Source of the DNA: a virus | IMG/VR virus record: IMGVR_UViG_3300033571_015173 | Span: 1 to 64,000 of that record | Strand: one strand, 5' to 3' | Length of the DNA stretch: 64,000 nt | Shown: in pieces, positions 54,091 to 63,079 of the stretch | Numbering within the stretch: the first letter of the stretch is position 1 | Layout: every line of letters begins with the position of its first letter | Program-made: the position numbers and the translations under genes | Notes under the pieces: model-generated | What the model was told of the DNA's origin: nothing | The model's input: only the letters and a program-made list of their open reading frames with translations | Databases searched by the model: none

Positions 54091-57000
54091 ATGGTAGTAG
54101 AGGTTTATGCGCCAGTTGCTATTAGAGGCTTTGCGTTTGAAGTCAACAGATATGTCAGGAACAAGCAAGTTCTAGTCGATTCAGAATTCCCTCATGTGAT
54201 TCTGAATTCCAGCTACACTCGGATTGAAGGGACAATTCATGATGTAGCGAGGGAGATCCAGCAAGGACATGCAATCTGTGGATCTCTTTTGAAGCAAGGG
54301 GGCAGAGCAAAGAAGACTGATTACTTCGATGGGATTAACTGGCTAGTTATTGATATAGATAACAAGACCCCCGGAAGAAAGAAAGGCGAGAAAACAGAGA
54401 TCTATGATCGTAATCACTCAAGACATGTTTCCATTGCGGGTGTTCTTCAAAACCCATTCGTCAGATCTTATGCCTCTCTGATCTACACTACCCCTTCTCA
54501 TGATCCACAGGAAACGGGAAGAGATTGCTTCCGTATTATTTTTTGCCTTTCAAGGCTGATTGAAGATCAGAAATTAGCGTCAAAGTTAATTGTCAATCTT
54601 CAAAACTTTTTGATTAATGAGGGATTCGATCTGGATGTGGTTTGTAAGGATCCATCCAGACTTTTTTATGGGAATGATCAAGCCATCATCCCATTAATCC
54701 AGGATGTGGGATTGCCAGAATTCTTCATCGATGCTGCAATTAAACAGCTTGAAGAAGAAGCTAAGATCGACTATGAGGCCAGAAGTCGCAAGCCCATATT
54801 CCATGAAAGATCTACAGATGGAATAGCATTTGAGCACCTCCCAGAGATTGAGCTGGTTCAGTATATTGAGCAAGCTCTGAATTGGGTTAATGCTGATTCA
54901 TACGATACCTGGTTTCGTATTGGTGCAGCACTAAAGTCTGCGGAACAGAAACTAGGATCATTGGCTTTCCAGTTGTGGGATGATTGGTCGAAAAGCTGTC
55001 CATCGAAGTATGATGCTGCAGCAACTCGAAGAAAGTGGGATCAATTAAATAGCTCGGGAATCACCTTAGGTACTCTCTTTTTCTTTGCAACTAATGCAGG
55101 GATGGAGAAGACAGGACTTAAACAGTTCCTGCGCAATCAACGATTCCAAAGTAATCAGATTGCTAGACCGCAAAGAAATAGAGCTCACTTCCAAAGTCTG
55201 ATTACAAAGATTCCCGAAGTGATTTCTTTTTTGCAGGATGACACTTTAGGTGTTGCATACGAAAAGCTAACTGATGCTAATGATGATTTCTTCATTTTTC
55301 CCTCCAGTACAAGATCAGCCTTTGGAGTTTATTATCCCCACCCCACCGGCGACACCCCTCTTAAGCGGGTCAAGCTAGTTAAAGCTGACCCCAGCTCCAG
55401 ATGGAAGAGTGTAGATTCCACTACTTCCTTGGTTCCATATTATCTTTCTGAGGCTCTTGCTGCGATAGAAAGCGCAAGGAATAATGGATCGAATGTTAAT
55501 TCGATTCTGGTAGTAGAAGAACCGGAAGTGGCAGCATTACTAATTAAGTATTGTCACACTCCGGTTATTTCTTTGAGTGAGCCCGGTCGTGTGGATTGGA
55601 TCAGGCTTGCAGTTATGTTGAAAGAAAAGAATCTGTTCCCTGTGTTTATTCCAGGTGATTTTAAGTCTCGCGATACCGTGAGGCTTGATGAGAGACTGGA
55701 AAAAATCCGTTCTGAATTTCACGGGCAAGAATGGCCATTTCTTTATTTGCCATTCAAATCAAGTAACTTCAAAGCAATGAAAGATGATGAACTATCAGAA
55801 GACTCAGAAAGTGTTGAATTGCCTTTTGGGGATGATCCCGTGGCAGATGCCTGGGGTCATATCGGCGGAGCTGCTGCAACTGCCAGTCAAGAGTACATTC
55901 AATCGTTAGAAAGTTCACTCACTGCCTCTATTAGTACCCCAAGAGGGGGACATCCCGAGCTACCCAAGAAGACTGTTGCCTATGCCGCAGATATTAAGGA
56001 GCTCTGTGAATCTTATCTAAGATGGGATTCCGCAACTAGGCAGTGGATGGGCTATGACTGGAAGAAGCCTAATCAATGGGCTCCTGTTAGCTCCGAAACA
56101 GTGATGCGGGAAGTTATTTCTTCTCATCTTGAAAATCTAGGAATCGAACTTAGTTTGAATTCAATGGAGCAGATTGCTTCTATCCTCAAATACAAGCTAG
56201 AAGATCGGAACTGGAATACCTTTGGAGTATATATTCCTTTTGCAAATGGGGTATATGACAAGGATGCAAACACTTTTCTGAGCCACTCCCCAAGACATAA
56301 GCTAGTGTGGCAGATGCCACATGAATTTACCCCTTCTGACAAAACAAGAGAAGAGCTAATTCAAGACTGTCGCATCATTTGGGATTGGCTGGTTGAAAGT
56401 GTTCAGAATGTGGAAGTAGCCGTTCTTATGCTGGCTTATCTGGCAGCTATTATTCGCAACTATACTGAACTTCAAAAGTTCATGATGTGTGTTGGCAGGC
56501 CAGGGTCAGGGAAAGGAACCTTTCTTAGATTAGCAGCGGCTCTAGTTGGGAAGGGCAACTCTTGCTCAACCACACTATCGGATTTATCGAGCAATCGATT
56601 TACGATGGCGAAGTTGATCAAGGTTCCTCTCATTCTGATTGGAGAAGCTCAAAACTGGATTCACGATGTAACGGTACTCAAAGCCTTAACAGGCCAAGAT
56701 GTGAATTCAGTTGAGGTTAAAGGAGTTCAGCAAACCCCTGAGGATGATCAAGCGGCTAGCGGTCTAATCCTAATGGCTGGAGAAAGGATTCCAGCTACAA
56801 AGGATACAGGTGGTCTGCAGAGAAGGCAGATTGTAGTTAACTTCAAGCACAATCCCAACATCGGGCCAGTCAGAGACTTAATAACTATAGGTCCGAATGG
56901 AGGGATTACTGGGGAGTTTGCTCCATTTATTCCTGCTTTTTTTAATTTGATCCTGTCATTTACTAAGGAGGAGATTTTCTATTTGATTAAGAATGCCTCT

Positions 57001-57504
57001 AAAATCCTTCCTGAAGTTGGTCAGGCTGGCAAGGACGCTATCTTATCTGGTAGTTCTCTTATGCAGTGGATTGAAGCCTGTGTCTACTATGTTGAAGACG
57101 GAGATCAATTTGAAGTTCCTGAAACACAAGTAGGAAACCTGAGGAAGAATCAGGGAGAGTTTGTCAATCCTAGATCTTGGCTATATGCCAATTACAGAGC
57201 ATATTGCGATAGATCTGCGATCACTGCCCCACTTGGGTTGGCTCACTTCGCTAATGAAGTAGATCATGTCTTTAATAGTCAACTAGGACTGAAGGTAGAG
57301 TTTCTAGATCGGCCTAAGAGAGTTAAGGGGATAGGGCTAAGAGCCTTTGATGAAGACTGGGAGCAGGAACTGGAGACAACAAGCTATCCTAGAGTGGTTA
57401 CTGAAATCTATACTAATACTCTAGAAGAACGTGATGGGGTTGAAAGTTCTTGCAATCCATTCCCGGACTTTGCAATTCTCTATCCCAACGGACTGCCTTA
57501 TTAG
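54091..57504 (+). CDS. Primase-superfamily 3 helicase fusion, 1137 aa
   Basis: ATG at 54091 (GGAGAAGGAC upstream) is preferred over a TTG at 54028. Order: a primase-like region with WLVIDIDNKTPGRKKG and SRLFYGNDQAI; a PriCT-2-like helical unit (YDTWFRIGAALKSA, KYDAAATRRKWDQL); a middle with NSILVVEEPEVAALLIKYC resembling a degenerate TOPRIM; then an SF3/D5-like helicase with Walker A GRPGSGKGTF, Walker B VPLILIGEAQNW and RRQIVVNFKHNPN. This is the phage/plasmid replicative primase-helicase design (P4-alpha-like). Confidence 0.85.
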   Translation: MVVEVYAPVAIRGFAFEVNRYVRNKQVLVDSEFPHVILNSSYTRIEGTIHDVAREIQQGHAICGSLLKQGGRAKKTDYFDGINWLVIDIDNKTPGRKKGEKTEIYDRNHSRHVSIAGVLQNPFVRSYASLIYTTPSHDPQETGRDCFRIIFCLSRLIEDQKLASKLIVNLQNFLINEGFDLDVVCKDPSRLFYGNDQAIIPLIQDVGLPEFFIDAAIKQLEEEAKIDYEARSRKPIFHERSTDGIAFEHLPEIELVQYIEQALNWVNADSYDTWFRIGAALKSAEQKLGSLAFQLWDDWSKSCPSKYDAAATRRKWDQLNSSGITLGTLFFFATNAGMEKTGLKQFLRNQRFQSNQIARPQRNRAHFQSLITKIPEVISFLQDDTLGVAYEKLTDANDDFFIFPSSTRSAFGVYYPHPTGDTPLKRVKLVKADPSSRWKSVDSTTSLVPYYLSEALAAIESARNNGSNVNSILVVEEPEVAALLIKYCHTPVISLSEPGRVDWIRLAVMLKEKNLFPVFIPGDFKSRDTVRLDERLEKIRSEFHGQEWPFLYLPFKSSNFKAMKDDELSEDSESVELPFGDDPVADAWGHIGGAAATASQEYIQSLESSLTASISTPRGGHPELPKKTVAYAADIKELCESYLRWDSATRQWMGYDWKKPNQWAPVSSETVMREVISSHLENLGIELSLNSMEQIASILKYKLEDRNWNTFGVYIPFANGVYDKDANTFLSHSPRHKLVWQMPHEFTPSDKTREELIQDCRIIWDWLVESVQNVEVAVLMLAYLAAIIRNYTELQKFMMCVGRPGSGKGTFLRLAAALVGKGNSCSTTLSDLSSNRFTMAKLIKVPLILIGEAQNWIHDVTVLKALTGQDVNSVEVKGVQQTPEDDQAASGLILMAGERIPATKDTGGLQRRQIVVNFKHNPNIGPVRDLITIGPNGGITGEFAPFIPAFFNLILSFTKEEIFYLIKNASKILPEVGQAGKDAILSGSSLMQWIEACVYYVEDGDQFEVPETQVGNLRKNQGEFVNPRSWLYANYRAYCDRSAITAPLGLAHFANEVDHVFNSQLGLKVEFLDRPKRVKGIGLRAFDEDWEQELETTSYPRVVTEIYTNTLEERDGVESSCNPFPDFAILYPNGLPY

Positions 57505-57565
57505 CTCACAAGAATCAACAAGACCCCCAGCACTCCTGGGGGTTCATAGTATTGAGGGTTTTAGT

Positions 57566-57895
57566 ATGGATTTAGAAGTTGGTACTCCCGTCTTAGTTGC
57601 AGGAGAGACTTGGTTTGCCGGAAGGAAGTATACAATGCTGGGCTTCATTGTTGCTTTCCTTCCTAAGGGTTCATCACCCTCTGAGATTTATCCTGCTTGT
57701 GACTGTCTTGCCTATTCTCAGTTGAATGGTGTTCCGGTCCCAGATGATCGCTATCTGATCGAGTATAGGTGGGGGCCAGAAAGGAATGCAGGAAGCCTCA
57801 GTTACTCTGCCTTGAGGACTGATATGTTCAGGGTGCTGACACTAGAAGAAGCTAGCCAAAGAAAAGATGTTCTAGAGTATATAAAGGAGGGTTGA
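57566..57895 (+). CDS. Hypothetical protein, 109 aa
   Basis: Start at 57566 after TTGAGGGTTTTAGT. Beta-barrel-like N terminus (VGTPVLVAGETWFAGRKYTM), charged end. Ends just before the next start. A hairpin ACCCCCAG...CTGGGGGT precedes it (57523-57543). Confidence 0.6.
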   Translation: MDLEVGTPVLVAGETWFAGRKYTMLGFIVAFLPKGSSPSEIYPACDCLAYSQLNGVPVPDDRYLIEYRWGPERNAGSLSYSALRTDMFRVLTLEEASQRKDVLEYIKEG

Positions 57896-58120
57896 ATGAG
57901 TATTCCTTCACTACATGACTTAAGAATTATTGTCAGAAAGTCGATTGTTGATTCGGATTTTAAGCAGCCCCAGTATTATTGGGAAATCCTTACTGAAGAT
58001 GGTCGCAGCTATTCCAATGTTGGAAAGCTTGTCATCAACAAAGAAGCCTGTCTTAATAAGTCTGAATGTATTGAAGATCTGATTTCATTTTTGAATAGAT
58101 TTTTTAAGGAGGTCGAATGA
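57896..58120 (+). CDS. Hypothetical protein, 74 aa
   Basis: AAGGAGGGTTGA precedes the ATG. Small alpha/beta protein (LRIIVRKSIVDSDFKQPQYY). Stop overlaps the next ATG (ATGA). Family unknown. Confidence 0.6.
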   Translation: MSIPSLHDLRIIVRKSIVDSDFKQPQYYWEILTEDGRSYSNVGKLVINKEACLNKSECIEDLISFLNRFFKEVE

Positions 58121-58713
58121 TTCCTATTCAACGAACAAATCGAAAGTTGGATGCATGTATAGAAATTCTTCGTGAGGTGATTGATCAACTGAATATTAAT
58201 GCAATCAACTTTGAATCGAATCCCGTCCTTTCTTCCGATCCTAAATTGGGAGCTGACTATGTTCGTCATAAAATTGCTTTTTCTAATCTAGTGAAGGCTC
58301 AGTATTCGATTGACGTTGCTAAAACAGCAATAGGAAGAATGACATCATCCAAGCCCTCAACAGATGTGCTTCTGATAAACCTGGTTGAAGATTACTGGGT
58401 TGCTGTAAATGGGACCATTCTTTTCTTTTATTGCGATGAGGTTGTACCTTGCGTGAGACAAGCAGTTAAGAATGCAATCTTATTTGCAGATCCTGAAGCC
58501 GAAGTTAGGACTGGATTTCTTGATCTAGATGAATATTTTAGTAAGTGGGTCTACATACAAGATACCAGCGGAGACTATGTAGTTAAGGGAACTGATCAAA
58601 GGTTTATCACTGAATCTATGGTGGTAGAATGGCTGATTGAGGAAATGTGGCCTATGTTGATTGCTTGTATGGATCACGAGGATCCTTCATTATGGGATAA
58701 GGAGGATAGCTGA
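58117..58713 (+). CDS. Hypothetical protein, 198 aa
   Basis: AAGGAGGTCGA precedes the start. Helical first half (LDACIEILREVIDQLNINAI), acidic second half (VVEWLIEEMWPMLIACM). No motif recognised; coupled to both neighbours. Confidence 0.6.
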   Translation: MIPIQRTNRKLDACIEILREVIDQLNINAINFESNPVLSSDPKLGADYVRHKIAFSNLVKAQYSIDVAKTAIGRMTSSKPSTDVLLINLVEDYWVAVNGTILFFYCDEVVPCVRQAVKNAILFADPEAEVRTGFLDLDEYFSKWVYIQDTSGDYVVKGTDQRFITESMVVEWLIEEMWPMLIACMDHEDPSLWDKEDS

Positions 58714-59094
58714 ATGAATGAAGATCAATATACTCAAGAGGACATCCAGAGAATGGGGTATGATCATACCGCCATGTGTTGTCATCTTACCTGGCGTCCT
58801 GCGATTGATAAGTACTGGGAAGACCTCCCCATTGGTGCCGATGTTCAATGGGAGAATCACGAGAGCCAGATTGAAGAAGTAATTAAGACGGCTGGCTATG
58901 AAAGTGAGCAAGGTGATAGAGATTTCTCCCCCTTTGAATACACAGCGAAGGAGCTTAACGATCTAGACGAGGTGGTTAGCTGGGACCCTTGGGAAGCATT
59001 TAATAAGGGAGTTGCTCAAAACATTGACGAATGGTGGGAAGTTAATAAGGGCTACGTTGCCAATTACTGGGAGGCTAGCATCTTCTTGTCGTGA
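58714..59094 (+). CDS. Acidic Trp-rich protein, 126 aa
   Basis: Starts directly after the previous stop with GGAGGATAGCTGA upstream. Very acidic, eight or more Trp. Acidic and Trp-rich composition resembles DNA-mimic inhibitors in a general way only. Stop overlaps a GTG start. Confidence 0.55.
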   Translation: MNEDQYTQEDIQRMGYDHTAMCCHLTWRPAIDKYWEDLPIGADVQWENHESQIEEVIKTAGYESEQGDRDFSPFEYTAKELNDLDEVVSWDPWEAFNKGVAQNIDEWWEVNKGYVANYWEASIFLS

Positions 59095-59345
59095 GTTACT
59101 TTGTTGCAAAGCTGAAGTATGTTCAAGCTCCCCATTTCTATGAAGAAGAAGATCGTCCAACTGGTCAGACTGAGTGGGTTGCAATCTATCAGTATGGCTA
59201 TCATCCTCGCGCAATAGATGCAATGAGGGTTTGCCTTGCAGATATGGACCCAGACTTAGCCGATATTCCTGATAAAAATGTCAGAAAGCATTGGCCATCC
59301 TTTAGAAGGAGATTTGGCTTTAAGATCTGCCGAACCCAGGACTGA
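59091..59345 (+). CDS. Hypothetical protein (GTG start), 84 aa
   Basis: GTG at 59091 overlaps the previous TGA. Aromatic alpha/beta sequence (YFVAKLKYVQAPHFYEEEDR) with a basic end (HWPSFRRRFGFKICRTQD). Family unknown. Confidence 0.55.
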   Translation: MSYFVAKLKYVQAPHFYEEEDRPTGQTEWVAIYQYGYHPRAIDAMRVCLADMDPDLADIPDKNVRKHWPSFRRRFGFKICRTQD

Positions 59346-59346
59346 T

Positions 59347-59617
59347 CCTTGTCATGACTTTTTTTGACTTTGATTGGCTGAAACCCTTACCCTGCAATGA
59401 CTTTACTGACTGTTGAGACTTTTTGACTCCTGGGCAACCTCCTGATTCCTTAACCCCACCTAATAGTCTAGACTCTATGGTTTTCATAGAGGTGAGTCTA
59501 TGAACGAGGAGTAGTGATCTGCAGGGGTGCCCGTGGACTGAGAAAGTCATGGAAGTCCTTCAAGTCATTGCAGGACGGGGGTTTCAGCCCGACACACTCA
59601 TAACTGGAGCGTTGAAA
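59347..59617. repeat. Second compound inverted-repeat locus
   Basis: Left arm 59347-59425 has CTTGTCATGACTTTTTTTGA, GGCTGAAACCC and TGCAATGACTT. An inverted arm at 59542-59600 has AAGTCATTGCA and GGGGGTTTCAGCCC. Between them is a hairpin CTCTATG-GTTTT-CATAGAG inside an AGAC...GTCT frame. Same plan as 13860-14253. Confidence 0.7.
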
Positions 59618-59866
59618 ATGGAACCCCGAGTTTTTGGAACTCTTTTGACTACTGATGTTGAATTCCTACAAGGGCTGTTAAGTGTTCTCAGATCGAAATG
59701 TCAGGAAGACATAAAGAAGCTTGATGAAACTAAGAAGGTACATTCTGGCTTTAGAGAGGGAGAGTTTGATACCAGGGCTATGGATGCTCTTGAGAAAACC
59801 TACTTTGAACAGTTGGCCCAGATTCAAAGGATTCGAGAAGATCTTGGAGGGATGGTATCTTATTAG
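59618..59866 (+). CDS. Helical hypothetical protein, 82 aa
   Basis: Start at 59618 (CTGGAGCGTTGAAA) leaves the repeat arm untranslated. Coiled, charged (LSVLRSKCQEDIKKLDETKK, YFEQLAQIQRIREDLGG). Family unknown. Confidence 0.55.
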   Translation: MEPRVFGTLLTTDVEFLQGLLSVLRSKCQEDIKKLDETKKVHSGFREGEFDTRAMDALEKTYFEQLAQIQRIREDLGGMVSY

Positions 59867-59902
59867 CTCCTCATTTTCGATCCACGGGCTTGTACCTACG
59901 GT
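59865..59902 (+). promoter_or_regulatory. Two-hairpin element, copy 18
   Basis: AGCTC...GGGCT stem, core CGATCCACGGG, then TACC-TAC-GGT (mini-hairpin 59894-59902). TATAAT follows at once (59903-59908). Confidence 0.65.
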
Positions 59903-59937
59903 GTATAATCAAGAGGTGACTCAATCACAATCCGGGT

Positions 59938-59972
59938 ATGCCCTTAGAGCTTGATCTTTAAGGGCATTTCTT
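59938..59972 (+). terminator. Attenuator-like hairpin
   Basis: ATGCCCTTA (59938-59946) pairs with TAAGGGCAT (59959-59967), followed by TTCTT. It lies between TATAAT and the gene at 59988. Confidence 0.6.
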
Positions 59973-59987
59973 ACTTTAGGGGTAACT

Positions 59988-60476
59988 ATGGACAGAAAGA
60001 TTCAAGTTGCAATTTGCAAACAAAGCAAGCGAAAAACACACGAACAGTACCTTGCAGTGAAATTTGATAGGGTTATTCCCTTCAAGGACTGGTGGAAGCT
60101 TGACCTAAAAACTAAGGTTGATTATCTCTCTTTTCTCTTTGCTTATAAAAGAGGGGTAATAGAAGATAGCTATCGCACCAACATTGACATTGGATATGAT
60201 GTTATTGATTTCAGTGAGCTAGGGCTCGATGAAGCAATTGTAGAGGCGATGGTTACATTTCTAAGCTGTACTGGGAAGAAGCCTACCATCTTATTCGTGG
60301 GACGGGAAGATGCTGCAAGAATATGGCAAATCCAATCAGAACAGTTTGCCATGAAAGGTCAAATTCATCTTCTAATAAATGGCAGGCCAGAGCTATTCGG
60401 GATGGAGGTTCACGTTATTCCTTGGATGCAAGGGATATTTCCTTGTCATCCTGATATGTTAGATCGGAAATACTAA
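59988..60476 (+). CDS. Hypothetical protein, 162 aa
   Basis: Starts after TAGGGGTAACT. Alpha/beta with a possible Rossmann-like stretch (KPTILFVGREDAARIWQIQS). No conserved motif beyond that. Family unknown. Confidence 0.6.
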   Translation: MDRKIQVAICKQSKRKTHEQYLAVKFDRVIPFKDWWKLDLKTKVDYLSFLFAYKRGVIEDSYRTNIDIGYDVIDFSELGLDEAIVEAMVTFLSCTGKKPTILFVGREDAARIWQIQSEQFAMKGQIHLLINGRPELFGMEVHVIPWMQGIFPCHPDMLDRKY

Positions 60477-60540
60477 GAGGCTTGATTTCACTCCCGCATA
60501 ACTAAAGAGGCCCGTCGTGGGGGTGTGGAGACAGGGTTGA

Positions 60541-61185
60541 ATGCGGTTTGAATGTTGTCTTTTTCTGGATGTGATTATGCCACTTTATCACGGTACTGTT
60601 CTTTCAAGATTGCCCTCCATACTTAAAGACGGGTTTCAGCCTACCTACCTGAACTATAATCATACTGTCTGGCATTCCTCCACTGACTTCTATGTGTGGA
60701 ATTCTAAGCTGATAAGGAAGGAGGATATTGCAACTAACGCAGAAGAGGCGGCCCTGGAATTGGCTGCAGAGTCTGCTAGTTTTCATTTACCTAACTGTCC
60801 ACTAATTAGAAGGATCATTTTTGAGATTGAACTAACTAAGGAGCTCAGAAGAAAGATCAAACGGGATGAATCGGATCCCTGTATGCTTCGGACTGGAGCT
60901 ATGGAGATCGATACTGTAGTTCCAGCTTCGTGTATTAAGACAGCCTATGTTGATAAGGTGGACTTGCGCTTTTTTACAGCATACTATGCGCACTTGCTCG
61001 CCAGTAGAAAGAATACTCGTGTGGATTTCGGATTTCCAGATTCAGAGATGATTGATGCTATGAGGGATGCTTTTCCTGAAGTCCACTGGTTTGAAGATTT
61101 CTACTGGAATGATTGGGATTTAGAGGGGCTGCAAATTTTATCGAGAAGAGTAGAAGTAGCATTAACAGCATTAGAAAGGATCTAA
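60541..61185 (+). CDS. ADP-ribosyltransferase-fold protein, 214 aa
   Basis: An inner ATG at 60577 (MPLYHGTVLSRLPSILKDGF) is a likely alternative start. LYHGT...LPSILKDGFQP is the first strand and helix of ART/Tpt1-like folds; IIFEIELTKELRRK and TVVPASCIKTAYV supply later strands. The His of YHGT is the usual NAD-binding residue. A catalytic Glu cannot be pinned down. Could modify host proteins or RNA. Confidence 0.65.
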   Translation: MRFECCLFLDVIMPLYHGTVLSRLPSILKDGFQPTYLNYNHTVWHSSTDFYVWNSKLIRKEDIATNAEEAALELAAESASFHLPNCPLIRRIIFEIELTKELRRKIKRDESDPCMLRTGAMEIDTVVPASCIKTAYVDKVDLRFFTAYYAHLLASRKNTRVDFGFPDSEMIDAMRDAFPEVHWFEDFYWNDWDLEGLQILSRRVEVALTALERI

Positions 61186-61188
61186 ACA

Positions 61189-61341
61189 ATGAACAATTTC
61201 AGCTGGTTTCTAACATTACTTGCGGGCTCTTTTGTTGGCATTTATGTAAAGACGGTCTTTCCTCTCGAACTTCAAGTGCAAAGTCCGGTAGCGGTTGTTG
61301 TTATTGGATTCTTTGTTTGGATTACCTGGTTGCTGCGATGA
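61189..61341 (+). CDS. Small two-span membrane protein, 50 aa
   Basis: ATG at 61189 follows AAAGGATCTAAACA. Segments FSWFLTLLAGSFVGIYV and VAVVVIGFFVWITWLL. Stop overlaps the next ATG (ATGA). Holin-sized, but not diagnosable. Confidence 0.6.
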   Translation: MNNFSWFLTLLAGSFVGIYVKTVFPLELQVQSPVAVVVIGFFVWITWLLR

Positions 61342-61793
61342 GCGAAGTAGAAAGAGGGGCACTAGAAATAGCGAAAGCTTTTTCGGGTAGTATTGTGTTT
61401 GACAAGAAGGAGGGGATGGATACAGCTCTGGCCTTACTAGAGGAGCTGATCATGAACTTCAATCAACCTCCAGAAGCCTCAGTTAAAAGAGGTCGGAAAA
61501 CTAAAGATGTTATTGCGGAATGGAGAAGCTTTTCAGCTGAGTTTGTAGAGTCTGGTGGCTTTGTAGAGGATTTGACTTTGAAGGCTATCTGGGTCGCTAG
61601 ATATTGGAATCATAAGTGGATTGGAATCTACCTGGTTGGAGGAATTACTATCCTCGCTAACCAATATTCTCTGCATCTTCTTCCAGTTGCTAGCACAGCA
61701 TTACAAAGTAAAACCCCGGTTGTTATTTCTTTGAATAATGCAATGTTCAGAAGTCTTGTTCTGACTAGATACAATCCAAAATGGAAGGACTAA
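61338..61793 (+). CDS. Hypothetical protein, 151 aa
   Basis: Coupled to the small membrane gene. Helical N half (MDTALALLEELIMNFNQPPE), basic RGRKTKD, and a beta-rich C half (KTPVVISLNNAMFRSLVL). Family unknown. Confidence 0.6.
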   Translation: MSEVERGALEIAKAFSGSIVFDKKEGMDTALALLEELIMNFNQPPEASVKRGRKTKDVIAEWRSFSAEFVESGGFVEDLTLKAIWVARYWNHKWIGIYLVGGITILANQYSLHLLPVASTALQSKTPVVISLNNAMFRSLVLTRYNPKWKD

Positions 61794-61794
61794 C

Positions 61795-62205
61795 ATGGGT
61801 AAGAATACTGGATACAACCGTCATCAAACAGTTCAGAACTTGACCTTGGATTTGATTGCAAGATGCAAGGCTTTTCACTGGTCTAGTAAGAGGCTCAACT
61901 CCGAGTGGAACAATCTTAGAGGGGGTGAGCTATTCTCAAAGATGACTGGCTATTATCGATGGCACATCACAGGCTTTTATGAGGCCGCTAGAAAATTTGG
62001 TATTGATCCTCTCATTGCCTGGGGCCATTGGATTGATGGCGTATTTGTTGAGAAGGGGACAACAGAACAGACGGTGAGAATCATTAAGGAAGGGATCCCC
62101 TGTGTTGCAGTCTGGAGGGATGATCCTACCAAACCCTGGTGGCCGACTGATGAAGAGACTAAGCAAATGATTGCTGATACACTTTATGGAGATAAGAAAT
62201 TATGA
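61795..62205 (+). CDS. Hypothetical protein, 136 aa
   Basis: Aromatic and basic (RCKAFHWSSKRLNSEWNNLR, GYYRWHITGFYEAARKFG). Stop overlaps the next ATG. Family unknown. Confidence 0.6.
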   Translation: MGKNTGYNRHQTVQNLTLDLIARCKAFHWSSKRLNSEWNNLRGGELFSKMTGYYRWHITGFYEAARKFGIDPLIAWGHWIDGVFVEKGTTEQTVRIIKEGIPCVAVWRDDPTKPWWPTDEETKQMIADTLYGDKKL

Positions 62206-62558
62206 GAAGTTTCATTCTAGCATTAGCGATTGCTCTAGGATTTGCAGCTCCATCTTTAGCTGAATTTCGATTCGTTCAAGAGCTCCCAGACGGAGCAAGC
62301 GTGTATTATGATGACGAGAATATTGAGTATAGCCGACAAAAGAGCATGGTAAGTTTCTCACTTGTAAGAGTGGACATGAAAGATATTGGGATTGTTCGAG
62401 TGGAGGCTCTTTGCAATACGAATAAAGCCAGAATTCTAGCAATACTCCATTACGATCCAATAACCGAAAAGTTTGATCCAGTTGGTGGTGCAACTAGATA
62501 TTTTGTCCCAATTTCAAAAACTCCAATCGATAAAGTTCGTCGTCTTCTTTGCAAGTAA
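62202..62558 (+). CDS. Secreted small protein, 118 aa
   Basis: Clear Sec signal peptide MRSFILALAIALGFAAPSLA with predicted cleavage before EFRF. Mature part is beta-rich with two Cys (EALCN, RLLCK at the end) that could form a disulfide. Exported to periplasm or surface. It resembles small surface-adhesin-type proteins only generally. Confidence 0.7.
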   Translation: MRSFILALAIALGFAAPSLAEFRFVQELPDGASVYYDDENIEYSRQKSMVSFSLVRVDMKDIGIVRVEALCNTNKARILAILHYDPITEKFDPVGGATRYFVPISKTPIDKVRRLLCK

Positions 62559-63079
62559 TGGGCAAAAAAAGAAAAGAACCTGAAGTAACAAAGTTTTCAC
62601 TCCCTAATGGGGAGACTGTGCGAGGTGGTGACGCAGTAGATGTGCTATTTACTAAGTCGGTTTATATTGCAGCATCTACTGCTGATCCACCTGCATTTTC
62701 AAGCGATAAGATTAAGGTGGTGCAAGCCTGGATTATGGGCTATTATGTTTTCGACTTCTATTATTTCACTCCAATGGGTGAGCAGAAGATTAAGAACCTG
62801 CCCGAACATCTAAAGAATCAATTCCATAATCCAGCGTTGATCCCCCTCTATAGGAAGTGGAAAACACGACTCATGCCAGAGGGTCGCAATCTTTATGATT
62901 CTAGACCTATCGCTTTTAAGAAAGAAGAGGTTAGGAAGCATCGCAAGGATGGTGATGCTATTACCTTTGAGGACTTCTATCTAGTTAGTCATGGTCAGGC
63001 TGATATTAAGTTTGCTGGCTATGAATCAAAAACTGAGGACTGGGACAAACATTCGTACTATGAGGAGAGATCACGATGA
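62558..63079 (+). CDS. Hypothetical protein, 173 aa
   Basis: ATG overlaps the previous TAA (TAATG). Basic start (GKKRKEPEVTK), beta-rich centre (VVQAWIMGYYVFDFYYFTPM). Family unknown; coupled to the next gene. Confidence 0.6.
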   Translation: MGKKRKEPEVTKFSLPNGETVRGGDAVDVLFTKSVYIAASTADPPAFSSDKIKVVQAWIMGYYVFDFYYFTPMGEQKIKNLPEHLKNQFHNPALIPLYRKWKTRLMPEGRNLYDSRPIAFKKEEVRKHRKDGDAITFEDFYLVSHGQADIKFAGYESKTEDWDKHSYYEERSR

